38,436 bases of DNA from Phycisphaerales bacterium (GTDB lineage: Bacteria; Planctomycetota; Phycisphaerae; Sedimentisphaerales; Anaerobacaceae), in assembly GCA_020343675.1 (NCBI GenBank), contig CP070806.1, positions 86,474 to 124,909 of the forward strand. Direction: 5' to 3'. The notes below the pieces were generated by a model, which saw only the letters and a list, made by a program, of their open reading frames with translations, had not been told where the DNA came from and made no database searches. This document shows positions 1-7,940 of the stretch, one piece after another. The translations under genes were made by a program, and so were the position numbers. Positions within the stretch are counted from its first letter, which is position 1, and every line of letters starts with the position of its first letter.

Positions 1-546
1 AAAGACAATCCCGGTTATGGGTTGCCGGTCAGAAGCATGGACACTCTGCTGAGAATCTTCGACCATGACAAGAACCGGATTATCAGTGAAGCTGAATGGA
101 TGCAAACGATGTCGAGCTTCGCCGCCCATAGTCAACCCAACCTTCTGGCCATTCGTCCCGGAGCGACAAAGGATGCCCGTAAATCACATGTGGCCTGGGA
201 AATTCAGCGCGGTATTCCCGAGACGCCCTCGCTGCTCTATTGTCGGGCAAAACTCTACCTCCTGCGGGACGGCGGTGTGTTGACCTGCCTCGAGGCAGCC
301 ACCGGAAAAGAACTCTTCCGTGAACGAATCGGGGCGGCGGGGCAATACATCGCTTCACCCATTGTCGCGGACGAGAAGGTTGTCGTTGCCTCCGTGCGCG
401 GCGTCGTCACGGTCATCCAGGTCGATGACAAACTGAAGGTTCTGGCAAGGAACGATTTCAGGGAAAAGATTTTTGCCACTCCGGCGGTTGCCGAGAACAA
501 GATATATTTGCGGACAACCGGTCATTTGTATGCCTTGGGCGAGTAA
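1..546 (+). CDS. EF-hand / PQQ-repeat (beta-propeller) protein, 5'-truncated
   Basis: C-terminal end of a larger protein. The frame is open back to base 1, so the start lies outside the window; a TTG at 22 is internal. Early in the fragment is a canonical 12-residue EF-hand loop (DHDKNRIISEAE), with Asp, Asp, Asn and a final Glu at the calcium-ligand positions. The rest carries two or three PQQ/BamB-like blade strands, with motifs such as LTCLEAATGKELF and KIYLRTTGHLYALG. Such proteins are usually exported and abundant in planctomycetes; whether this one binds a quinone or only folds as a propeller cannot be told. The next gene is on the opposite strand and ends 212 bp away, so this is the last gene of its transcript. 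Confidence 0.75.
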   Translation, partial: KDNPGYGLPVRSMDTLLRIFDHDKNRIISEAEWMQTMSSFAAHSQPNLLAIRPGATKDARKSHVAWEIQRGIPETPSLLYCRAKLYLLRDGGVLTCLEAATGKELFRERIGAAGQYIASPIVADEKVVVASVRGVVTVIQVDDKLKVLARNDFREKIFATPAVAENKIYLRTTGHLYALGE

Positions 547-758
547 AGCGCATTTCGGTATTATTGCCGGAAAATTCCGGGGCCACCATATCTGATCTTA
601 GTCGATTTACACATCCCAACGCTCCACTGTAATTCCGGGCGCCCGCTGTCCTCTGTCTCAACCTATCATTATCAAGCACAACTCATCGAAAGATGGGCGG
701 CAGCCCTCTAATTCGCTCCGAGTGCTGCTATAGATTCAATTTGCATATCTGGTCCGTT
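547..758. other. convergent intergenic region
   Basis: Gap between two converging genes. It contains a small hairpin at 567-580 (CCGGA, loop AAAT, TCCGG) just after the EF-hand/PQQ gene, without a following T-run. No gene or RNA was recognised. Confidence 0.4.
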
Positions 759-2303
759 TCAGTTGATCTTGAAGCTATAGGCGTAATCGCATGGTCTGTC
801 TTCTGGCATGGTGATCTCCAGCCCTGCAGCCGTGCGGTTCCATTTGACCGGCTCTCTGGCACCAAGCATCGTGACCGAGTTGATTTTCTCGGGGCGCAGC
901 GCCGAATCGGCCTTGAGCGATTTAACCACGACCTTGCCATCCTCGGGCCAGCTTAGAGCGACCGCGTACAGTGTCTTGCCGTCTTTCGACTGTGTGAAGC
1001 GGATATCATCGGCAACGAAGTCCTTTCGGTAGTCCCAGCCCGGTTTGAGTTTTCCACTGCTGGTCTTCTTCATCGCCATCAGTTCGGTCGGTCCTTCGGC
1101 ATACACTTTCCACGGCCTTGTGGCATAGATGGCCTCGCCATTGACTTTCAGCCAACTGCCGATACCGCGCATGATCCGTTGTTCGGCCTCGTGTATTGCG
1201 CCGTCACCCATAGGAGTCAGCGACAGAAGAAAGATGCCGCCACGGCTGACCAGGTCGATAAGGCTCCTGGTATGGTAACCGGGGCCGTCTCTGTATTTCT
1301 TGTTGTTGACGTATGACCACGGATAAGCGATCGCGCGGTCGATCAGGAACCACGGCCCAATATCGGCGGGCATCTCGCGGCCATTTTCGAAGCAGCGAAG
1401 CCCGAATCGCTCCGGGAAGTTGAAATCCCCGGCATGCTTGTTGCAGATCGTGACGTCCTGGCCCTTTTTTCCGGTCTTGTTGAAATAATAGGCAAACACG
1501 TCCATCACGTCCTGCTCTGAGGGTCTGTTACTGCGCATACTGGTGGCCAGGCCGTCAAACCAGATCACATCGGGGCTGTATTTGTCGATGACCTCGGTGA
1601 TCTTGGCTTTCCATTCAGCGCGAAAATCTTCCGCGTCGCGAGTCTCTTCGCCCCAGTAGAAATCGTTGTACTTCGGATCGAAGATGTCCCAGGTCCGGCG
1701 CATCTGGTCTGTGATTTCTTCCTTCCTCAGAAAGCCGAACGGATAACCGTACGTGCGACCGTGATGGAAGGTCGCAAGAAGTTTCATGTCGTCGTAGCCG
1801 CGGACTGCTCTGACTATCTCGCCATAGATGTCGCGTCTGGGCCCCATATTCTTTGAGTTCCAGTGGTTTACCTTGCTATCCCAGAGCAGAAATCCATCAT
1901 GGTGGACCAGACATATTCCGCCGAACTTCGCGCCGGCCTCGTGCATCAGGCCGACCCACTGCTCGGCGTCGAATTTCGGCGCGGTGAACATCGGGATGAA
2001 ATCCTTGTAGCCAAAGTCTTTCAGATCGCCGTATTTTTCCCTGTGATAACTGTAAACCCCTTTGGTGTCGGCCCGGGGCGCGTAGAGGTTCTTCACATAG
2101 TCCGGTCCCCCGTGGGCCGGGATCGAGTAGATTCCCCAATGCGTGTAAACGCCGAATTTTGCGTCTTGCATCCATTCGGGAACCTGCTTTTTCGTTAGTG
2201 ACTCCCAATTTGCCTCATATTCTGCCTTTGCCGCCTGTGCCAAGCCGAACTGGATAACGGGCAAGACGGCTGCAATGCGCATGAGTTGTCTGAGATGTTG
2301 CAC
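759..2303 (-). CDS. alpha-L-fucosidase, GH29 family, secreted
   Basis: Predicted exo-glycosidase removing terminal alpha-L-fucose from glycans, about 514 aa. Visible GH29 hallmarks are the N-terminal WMQDAKFGVYTHWGIYS, the HHDGFLLWDSK segment, and DVIWFDG, whose Asp is the usual catalytic nucleophile. The frame could be extended to 2426, but a GTG at 2303 has a strong AAAGGAG Shine-Dalgarno six bases upstream. It gives a short hydrophobic leader (LMRIAAVLPVIQFGLAQAAKA) fitting a signal peptide, and it removes an overlap with the preceding gene. It lies 49 bp downstream of a CPBP protease gene on the same strand. Fucosidases suit a degrader of algal or mucin-like sulfated polysaccharides; the substrate here is inferred only from family. 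Confidence 0.9.
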   Translation of the reverse strand: MQHLRQLMRIAAVLPVIQFGLAQAAKAEYEANWESLTKKQVPEWMQDAKFGVYTHWGIYSIPAHGGPDYVKNLYAPRADTKGVYSYHREKYGDLKDFGYKDFIPMFTAPKFDAEQWVGLMHEAGAKFGGICLVHHDGFLLWDSKVNHWNSKNMGPRRDIYGEIVRAVRGYDDMKLLATFHHGRTYGYPFGFLRKEEITDQMRRTWDIFDPKYNDFYWGEETRDAEDFRAEWKAKITEVIDKYSPDVIWFDGLATSMRSNRPSEQDVMDVFAYYFNKTGKKGQDVTICNKHAGDFNFPERFGLRCFENGREMPADIGPWFLIDRAIAYPWSYVNNKKYRDGPGYHTRSLIDLVSRGGIFLLSLTPMGDGAIHEAEQRIMRGIGSWLKVNGEAIYATRPWKVYAEGPTELMAMKKTSSGKLKPGWDYRKDFVADDIRFTQSKDGKTLYAVALSWPEDGKVVVKSLKADSALRPEKINSVTMLGAREPVKWNRTAAGLEITMPEDRPCDYAYSFKIN

Positions 2304-2352
2304 GATATACTCCTTTTTGGATTTGCTGATATTATTCTCCAAACGGTTGAGA

Positions 2353-3213
2353 TCAGCGGCGAGCGTTAGCGAATCCGCTGGATTGATTTGTTGGCCCTCT
2401 TGCATGTTGCTCCAATAACACAACACCGACTACGAAGAAGAATACAGTCGCGACTATGATAGTCACAGAAAACCCTTGTTCTTCATTATACCTGATCGCA
2501 GGAAAACATACCTCATGAAGTCGTGTCATCAATACCAGACTTAGCGTATTGACGATGAAATGACAAAGCATGGACAAATAAATCGATCCGGACCGCAGGA
2601 CAACATATGTCAACACAACACCCAACGGGAAAATCAGAATCATCCTATAGGGATGCAAATGATAGAAGGAGAAAAGCATCGCTACCACGATAACTAATGG
2701 CACCGGCTTCAACCTTCGCCGCAGTGAAGAAAACAAAATCCCTCGGAACAGCAGTTCTTCGCAGATGGGCGCCGAGAAAGCCGCCAAAGCGAATAGAATC
2801 GCAAAGCCCGTTTTTGTCTGCCCGCAGCCCCGGACCCCCTCGACTAAAGCATTGAGTTCATCAGGCATGGGAAGAATGCTCATTTGCCAAGCGAGCATTT
2901 GGTGCAGTATGATGCATGAACTCGGTGCGACCAGCAGAGTCCCAATCAAAGGTACCCCCTCAGGAACATTGAGATTCAAGGATTTGTAAAGATCATATCG
3001 CCATGCTCGCAAGACGAAGACAATCGGAAAGAACATGAATGCCCATTGCGCCAGAAATTCCAGACCAAAGCAGAAACGCATGGATTTGACGCCAGAGACC
3101 ATAAGCACAACGCCCATAATCAGCATTAGTACGACAGTCATCCCGTAGAGGGCGAGAGACAGCTTGATAGAAGGGACTGACCGCAATGGTCTTTCTGAAG
3201 ATCCTTCATCCAT
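2353..3213 (-). CDS. CPBP family intramembrane glutamic protease
   Basis: Polytopic membrane protein of the CPBP (Abi/CAAX protease and bacteriocin-processing) family. The conserved motifs are present: EELLFRG (motif 1), a histidine in FSFYHLHPYR (motif 2), and HFIVN (motif 3), embedded in about seven hydrophobic segments. Family members cleave peptides within the membrane; the substrate is unknown. The start chosen is the ATG at 3213 (MDEGSSERPL), preceded by AAGG about eight bases upstream. A TTG at 3351 would add 46 proline-rich residues and sit 33 bp after the phosphatase gene, so it cannot be excluded. It lies in a leftward run behind the kinase and PP2C genes. Confidence 0.8.
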   Translation of the reverse strand: MDEGSSERPLRSVPSIKLSLALYGMTVVLMLIMGVVLMVSGVKSMRFCFGLEFLAQWAFMFFPIVFVLRAWRYDLYKSLNLNVPEGVPLIGTLLVAPSSCIILHQMLAWQMSILPMPDELNALVEGVRGCGQTKTGFAILFALAAFSAPICEELLFRGILFSSLRRRLKPVPLVIVVAMLFSFYHLHPYRMILIFPLGVVLTYVVLRSGSIYLSMLCHFIVNTLSLVLMTRLHEVCFPAIRYNEEQGFSVTIIVATVFFFVVGVVLLEQHARGPTNQSSGFANARR

Positions 3214-3384
3214 CTCAGTGCCTTGGTGGTCAACTATACGCTGATGGGCGGCCTTCCAGGGCGGGCGCGCTGGGGAGCATTCATCTGTAGCTCCAAAAAT
3301 CAGGAAAAAACCACCGGGCGGAATGTTATACTGCGGCAGGAGGATGTGCAAGAGGAAAAGGCCCTTCAGAATAGTGTGCAGGTG

Positions 3385-4173
3385 CTATACGGATTTAAGC
3401 CAGTCGATAATCAGGGTGGTGATGTTGTCGTGGCCGCCGGCGCGGTTGGCCGCGGCGACGAGCGACTTGCAGGCGGCATGAGGGTCGGCTTCGGTCCTTA
3501 GAATGCCGGCGATGCCCCGGTCGCTGACCATGTCGGTCAGCCCGTCGGTGCAGAGCAGGATGCGGTCGCCTTTCTTGAGGCCGAAGGACCGAACATGGGA
3601 GTGGGCCTTCTCTTCCATGCCGACGTAGCGGGTCAACTGTCCGCTGTCGGTGTGATCGAGCGCTTCCTCCGGTTCGATACGGCCGGTTTCAATCAGCTCA
3701 GAGACGACCGAATGGTCCCGAGTCAGTCGCACGAGGCGGTCGGCCCGAAGCCGATACGCCCTACTGTCGCCTACATTGGCCACAAAGCACCGGCTGTTTC
3801 TCAACAAGACCACGACGAGGGTAGCGCCCATGTCCCTGTAGCCGCTTTCACTGGTTCCTTCGAGCTGCAATTGCCTGCTCTGCTCGGCGATGGTCCGCTC
3901 GAGCAGCGAGCGTATGGTTCGCGTGGCACCCACTTTCAACCTGTCCAGAGCATTCTCAATCATCACGGGCAGGTCTTCGACGACGATTCCCGACGCAAGG
4001 GCCCCGCCGCGATGGCCGCCCATGCCGTCGGAGACTACAAACAGTGCCGGCTCGGGGTCGGCAAAGAAGCTGTCCTGGTTTTCCTGGCGCACCTTTCCCC
4101 GGTGTGTCTCGGCGCCCCAGCGGAATTGAACCGCCGGGCCCGGCGTGGCGGTCGGTTCGGTCATCTCGGCCAC
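3385..4173 (-). CDS. PP2C-family serine/threonine protein phosphatase
   Basis: Predicted metal-dependent (Mg/Mn) phosphatase of about 262 aa that reverses Ser/Thr phosphorylation. All PP2C motifs can be read: an Asp in RGKVRQENQDSFF, the VVSDGMGGHRGG loop, GYRDMGATLV, VANVGDSRAYRLR, LLCTDGLTDMV and GGHDNITTLI. No membrane segment is seen, so it is probably cytoplasmic. The frame is open further upstream, but the GTG at 4173 (then Ala-Glu-Met-Thr-Glu) has AGGAGG six bases before it and starts 26 bp after the kinase stop; longer starts would overlap the kinase. The kinase-phosphatase pair is a standard bacterial arrangement in which the phosphatase resets the kinase and its targets. Confidence 0.93.
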   Translation of the reverse strand: MAEMTEPTATPGPAVQFRWGAETHRGKVRQENQDSFFADPEPALFVVSDGMGGHRGGALASGIVVEDLPVMIENALDRLKVGATRTIRSLLERTIAEQSRQLQLEGTSESGYRDMGATLVVVLLRNSRCFVANVGDSRAYRLRADRLVRLTRDHSVVSELIETGRIEPEEALDHTDSGQLTRYVGMEEKAHSHVRSFGLKKGDRILLCTDGLTDMVSDRGIAGILRTEADPHAACKSLVAAANRAGGHDNITTLIIDWLKSV

Positions 4174-4199
4174 CTGTGACCTCCTGCTTTTCAGTTGAC

Positions 4200-5531
4200 T
4201 CAGACCAGCCTCTGTTTGCACCAGGGGCAGTAATTCCAGAAGGCCGAATCCACCGACCAGCCGCAACTGCCGCATACTTCCGGGAAGGGCCGGACATGCC
4301 AGGGCCGGCGGACCTTCCGGCGACACCACGGACAGTAACGCATGAAGCGCATGAGCTTGCCTTTGCAATACCTGCACCGGCTGTGGTATCGAGCCCCAGC
4401 GGTGGATGTTTTGGCGGGCGAGGCGAATCCGGGCCCGAAGCACCACGGGCAGAATCGCCACTCAGGCAACACACCCTTATGGCATCGTGTGCATATGTGG
4501 CTCAAGGGTGTCTCGGCGTCAAAGCGATTACGGCTGCTACTGCACCAGGGACAAATTGACATACTCTCGGCGATAGGCTCACCGCAATCGATGCATCGCA
4601 GCAAGGCTGGGAAGGCTGTACGGTAGCGTTTGACAAACGCGGCCCGCCGCATCTTCTGCCAGTCCGGCATCTTCCTGCCGGAGGATTTCAAGGCGGCCGT
4701 CAATTTCAGCTTTTTAGGAACCGCCTGCAGCAAAGCCGCCCGCATCTTCTCCGCGTCCGCAAACCGCTTGTCGGGATCGACCGCCAGCGCGTGCTTGAGG
4801 AATCGCACGAATGCCAGACTGGTCTTGCCGCGAAGGCGCTGACAGCCTCGCGGGGGCCAGCGGAAAGGCCATTTTGGCAGAAAACCGGTGACGTACTCAT
4901 AGAGGATCAGGCCGACGGCAAAGCAATCGCTTCGATGGGTGGGCCGGCCGTAGGCCTGCTCGGGAGCGACGTAGCCCGGCGTGCCGAAATCGTCCACGGT
5001 CCTCATTCGGCCTTTGAGTTGCAGGCCGATGCCGAAATCGCCGAGTGCGACCCGGCCGTTTGGAAACAGAAAGATATTGCCCGGTGTGACGTCGCAATGG
5101 ACCATCCGCTTCTGGTGAGCGTAGATCAGACCGTCAAGAACCTGGGCGGCAATGGAAATGATGCGCCTGACCGACATCGGCTTGGAGCAGTCGGCCAGGG
5201 TCCCGACCGACAATTCGGTCGCCAACACGGCATGACCGCCGATAATATCGGCGTTCTTAACCGGCATAATGTGGGGATGGCGCAGCCTTGCGACCAAACG
5301 CACTTCGCGGAGCAGGGCTTGGTTGTCGCGTTTGCCGTGCGTGTCGGCCAGCGGAATTTTCAGCGCCACCCAGATGCCCTCGACGGTATCGCGAGCCTTC
5401 CAGACCTCGCAGCTTCCGCCCTCGCCGAGCAGTTTTGCCAGTCGGTACTTGCCCAAGCGCCCGCCCGGTGCCAGATCCAGGCTCGACCCTCGGGTCGCTG
5501 TGATTTCATTTGTTTTGCTTGACCGGGCCAT
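4200..5531 (-). CDS. Hanks-type Ser/Thr protein kinase with four C-terminal zinc ribbons
   Basis: 443 aa. Kinase domain at about residues 28-270: glycine loop GEGGSCEV, VALK lysine 58, helix-C Glu76, HCDVTPGN catalytic loop (145-152), DFG 165-167 and APE 189-191. The usual HRDxKxxN reads HCDVTPGN, so Arg is Cys and the catalytic-loop Lys is Thr. Downstream are four CxxC-14/15-CxxC zinc ribbons at about 313-330, 347-364, 386-403 and 420-438, each ending in the same CPWC knuckle. No transmembrane segment is evident, so this looks like a soluble kinase unlike PknB/PASTA types. The start at 5531 (MARSSK) follows a weak ribosome site; a TTG at 5603 would add 24 basic residues. It is transcribed with the PP2C gene. 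The role of the ribbons (nucleic acid or protein docking) is unknown. Confidence 0.9.
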   Translation of the reverse strand: MARSSKTNEITATRGSSLDLAPGGRLGKYRLAKLLGEGGSCEVWKARDTVEGIWVALKIPLADTHGKRDNQALLREVRLVARLRHPHIMPVKNADIIGGHAVLATELSVGTLADCSKPMSVRRIISIAAQVLDGLIYAHQKRMVHCDVTPGNIFLFPNGRVALGDFGIGLQLKGRMRTVDDFGTPGYVAPEQAYGRPTHRSDCFAVGLILYEYVTGFLPKWPFRWPPRGCQRLRGKTSLAFVRFLKHALAVDPDKRFADAEKMRAALLQAVPKKLKLTAALKSSGRKMPDWQKMRRAAFVKRYRTAFPALLRCIDCGEPIAESMSICPWCSSSRNRFDAETPLSHICTRCHKGVLPEWRFCPWCFGPGFASPAKTSTAGARYHSRCRYCKGKLMRFMRYCPWCRRKVRRPWHVRPFPEVCGSCGWSVDSAFWNYCPWCKQRLV

Positions 5532-5716
5532 ATTCCAAGCTTTCCGAAGCAGCCGCAGCGCGCAATGCCATCGCACATATCTTAACAAGAACTGCCGCCG
5601 CAAATTGCAGGAAAATCGGCCTCAACTCAACAAAAATTTTACGCTTGGTATGGGCATAAAGCCGTAATTGGGAACTATCTGTGAAATCTTTGGATGCAAT
5701 TGGCGACAAATAGGGC

Positions 5717-5745
5717 TTGACGCGGCACACCAGAATCAATACTTT
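5717..5745 (+). promoter_or_regulatory. candidate sigma-70 promoter for argBDF
   Basis: TTGACG at 5717-5722 and TACTTT at 5740-5745 are separated by exactly 17 bp and lie about 40 bp upstream of the argB ATG. It is the only good promoter-like match in the divergent gap between the kinase gene and argB. Prediction by eye only. Confidence 0.42.
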
Positions 5746-5785
5746 ACACGGCTTGTTCAAGCGGCGTTTTTCGAAGGTGGTTTCC

Positions 5786-6664
5786 ATGGAAGAAGCTATT
5801 GCAAAATCTCGTGCTTTGATTGAGGCGATGGAGTATATCCGGCAGTTTCGCGGGCGGATCGTCGTGGTCAAGCTCGGCGGCAGCGTTCTGGACGATGTTT
5901 CTCTTCAAAAGAAGCTGCTGACAGACGTCGCTTTCATGGCGACCGTCGGGATGCGGCCGATCATCGTCCACGGGGGCGGCAAGGCCATTACCCGAGCGAT
6001 GAACGAGGCGGGGCTCGAGCCGGTCTGGGTCCAGGGCCGGCGATATACCGACCAGCGAACCTTGACGATTGCCGAGCACACGCTCGTGCACAAAGTCAAT
6101 ACACCTATCTGCAAGACGCTGAGCGAATTGGGGTGCGAGCCGATGGGATTGCACTCGCTGGGCAGTTGCGCGTTGTTTGCCGAAACCCTCAGACTTGAAG
6201 GGGAGGATGGGCGCAAAATCGACCTTGGCCTGGTCGGGAAAATCGTGAGCGTCAATGGGCAATTGCTGAAGAAATTATGTGCCGACGGGACGATCCCGGT
6301 CATCGCCTCGGTCGCCAAGGACAACTCAGGCGGCAAGCTGAACGTGAACGCCGACAGCGCCGCCGGCATGGTCGCCGCCGGGGTCAAGGCCGAGAAGCTC
6401 GTCGTTGTCAGCGATACGCACGGGATACGCACGAACCTCGACGACCCGGACAGTTGGGTCTCGAGCCTGGATGAATCGCGGATCAAAGAAATGATCGACG
6501 CCGGCATTATCACCGACGCGATGTTCCCCAAAGTGGAGGCGTGCCTGACGGCGCTCGATGCGGGCGTTAAGAAGGCGCACATCATCGATGGCCGGATCCC
6601 CCATTCGCTATTGCTCGAAATCTATACCGACAAGGGGATCGGAACACAGATCGTGAGGAATTGA
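5786..6664 (+). CDS. argB: acetylglutamate kinase
   Basis: Phosphorylates N-acetyl-L-glutamate with ATP, the second step of ornithine/arginine synthesis; 292 aa, normal for the family, cytoplasmic. Diagnostic amino-acid-kinase motifs are VVVKLGGSVLDD near residue 30 (phosphate-binding Lys and Gly-rich turn), IIVHGGGKAI, and the GKLNVNADSAAGMVA substrate/nucleotide segment. The start is the ATG at 5786 with GAAGGTGG five bases upstream; the frame extends 69 bases further without a better signal. It heads argB-argD-argF, with 94 bp before argD holding a hairpin and a heptamer repeat. An N-terminal helix (EEAIAKSRALIEAMEYIRQF) resembles that of arginine-inhibited hexameric enzymes, so feedback inhibition by arginine is plausible. 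Confidence 0.97.
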   Translation: MEEAIAKSRALIEAMEYIRQFRGRIVVVKLGGSVLDDVSLQKKLLTDVAFMATVGMRPIIVHGGGKAITRAMNEAGLEPVWVQGRRYTDQRTLTIAEHTLVHKVNTPICKTLSELGCEPMGLHSLGSCALFAETLRLEGEDGRKIDLGLVGKIVSVNGQLLKKLCADGTIPVIASVAKDNSGGKLNVNADSAAGMVAAGVKAEKLVVVSDTHGIRTNLDDPDSWVSSLDESRIKEMIDAGIITDAMFPKVEACLTALDAGVKKAHIIDGRIPHSLLLEIYTDKGIGTQIVRN

Positions 6665-6674
6665 GAATGATTGG

Positions 6675-6718
6675 ATTCCTGCTGGAGTCTATCCGGCATT
6701 CGGATGCGGGGCAGGAAT
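6675..6718. repeat. REP-like nested inverted repeat between argB and argD
   Basis: Outer arms ATTCCTGC (6675-6682) and GCAGGAAT (6711-6718) enclose an inner stem ATCCG/CGGAT (6691-6695 and 6701-6705) around the loop GCATT. The layout resembles the dispersed REP-like hairpins of many environmental bacteria. There is no T-run, so it may be a processing or attenuation structure rather than a terminator inside the arg operon. Confidence 0.55.
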
Positions 6719-6722
6719 GAAT

Positions 6723-6757
6723 GACGAAATACGATATACGAAATACGAGATACGCAT
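6723..6757 (+). repeat. heptamer tandem repeat TACGANA upstream of argD
   Basis: Five consecutive 7-bp units read GACGAAA, TACGATA, TACGAAA, TACGAGA, TACGCAT, ending just before the argD ATG at 6759. A two-unit version of the same heptamer occurs at 31162-31175 just before rplI, so it is a recurrent intergenic repeat. It leaves no strong Shine-Dalgarno site for argD. Confidence 0.6.
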
Positions 6758-6758
6758 T

Positions 6759-7940
6759 ATGACGACACAGGAAACCATTGAGTTGTTCGACGAATATGTT
6801 ATCGCCAATTACGGCCGGCTGCCGCGGGTCATCGTCAAAGGCGAGGGCTGCACCCTCTACGACGCGGACGGCCATGAAATCCTGGATATGTTTCCAGGCT
6901 GGGCCGTCAGCGCGCTGGGGCACTGCCATCCGAAGGTCGTCGAGGCGCTGCGCACCCAGGCGGGCGAGCTTTTGCACATCGACAACACGTTCTATTCCGA
7001 GCCGCAGGGCAAGTTGGCCGAGCTGCTGAGCAAGCGGGCCTTCGGCGGCAAATGCTTCTTCTGCAACAGCGGCGCCGAGGCCAACGAGGCGGCGCTGAAA
7101 CTGGCCCGGCTGCACACGGCATCTGGAAAGTACAAATTCATCACCGCCGAGGGCAGTTTCCACGGGCGCACCTTCGCCACCGTCACGGCCACTGCCCAAC
7201 CCAAATATCACGAGGGCTTCCTGCCCTTGCTGCCGGGCTTTGTCTATGTCCCGTTCAACGATATTGCGGCGCTGGAGTCCGCTTTCAGCGACGAGGTCGC
7301 GGCCGTTATGGTCGAGCCGATACAGGGCGAGGGCGGGGTCAATGTTGCGAGCATGGAGTATTTACAGGCGATTCGTCGGCTCTGCGACGAAAACGGAGCC
7401 GTCATGATCCTGGATGAGGTTCAGACCGGCATCGGCCGGACGGGCAAATGGTTCGGATATCAGCATTACGACGTCGAGCCCGACATTATCACGATGGCCA
7501 AAGCCCTTGGCGGCGGGGTCGCCATCGGAGCGATGATGGCCAGAGAGGAAATCGCCGCCTCGCTGGTGCCGGGCAAGCACGCTTCGACCTTCGGCGGCAA
7601 CTGCTTGGCCTGCGCGGCCGGCGTCGCCGTCATCGAAGCGATAGAAGAAGACAAGCTCCTGGAGAACGCCGTCGAATTAGGCGAATACACCAAGGATAAG
7701 CTCGAACAGTTGAAGCAAAAACACTCCATCATGGAGGGTGTTCGCGGCATCGGCCTGATGATCGGCGTTCAGTTGGCCGGCCCGGGCAAGGACATCGTCG
7801 ATCAATGCCTTGACAAAGGTCTGCGAATCAACTGCACCAATAATACCGTTTTGCGATTCATGCCGCCGATGATTGCCACGACCGGCCACATCGACCGGGC
7901 AATAGATATTCTCGACAGTGTATTGGGCGAGGGCAATTGA
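6759..7940 (+). CDS. argD: acetylornithine aminotransferase (class III)
   Basis: PLP enzyme transferring an amino group from glutamate to N-acetylglutamate semialdehyde, giving N-acetylornithine; 393 aa. Seen in the sequence: FPGWAVSALGHCHP, the CNSGAEANEAALK phosphate-binding region, SFHGRTFATVTAT, ILDEVQTGIGRTGKWF with the PLP-binding Asp, and TMAKALGGGVAIGA with the Schiff-base Lys. The start at ATG 6759 (MTTQETIELFDEYVIANYGR) matches the usual N-terminus of the family; an upstream ATG at 6717 would only translate the heptamer repeat. The stop overlaps the argF start by one base, so the two are translationally coupled. Some ArgD enzymes also act on succinyl-diaminopimelate; this cannot be judged here. 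Confidence 0.95.
   Translation: MTTQETIELFDEYVIANYGRLPRVIVKGEGCTLYDADGHEILDMFPGWAVSALGHCHPKVVEALRTQAGELLHIDNTFYSEPQGKLAELLSKRAFGGKCFFCNSGAEANEAALKLARLHTASGKYKFITAEGSFHGRTFATVTATAQPKYHEGFLPLLPGFVYVPFNDIAALESAFSDEVAAVMVEPIQGEGGVNVASMEYLQAIRRLCDENGAVMILDEVQTGIGRTGKWFGYQHYDVEPDIITMAKALGGGVAIGAMMAREEIAASLVPGKHASTFGGNCLACAAGVAVIEAIEEDKLLENAVELGEYTKDKLEQLKQKHSIMEGVRGIGLMIGVQLAGPGKDIVDQCLDKGLRINCTNNTVLRFMPPMIATTGHIDRAIDILDSVLGEGN

Noticed and set aside
567..580. Small palindrome after the first gene as a terminator
   Set aside because: Only a 5-bp stem and no T-run; kept only as a note.
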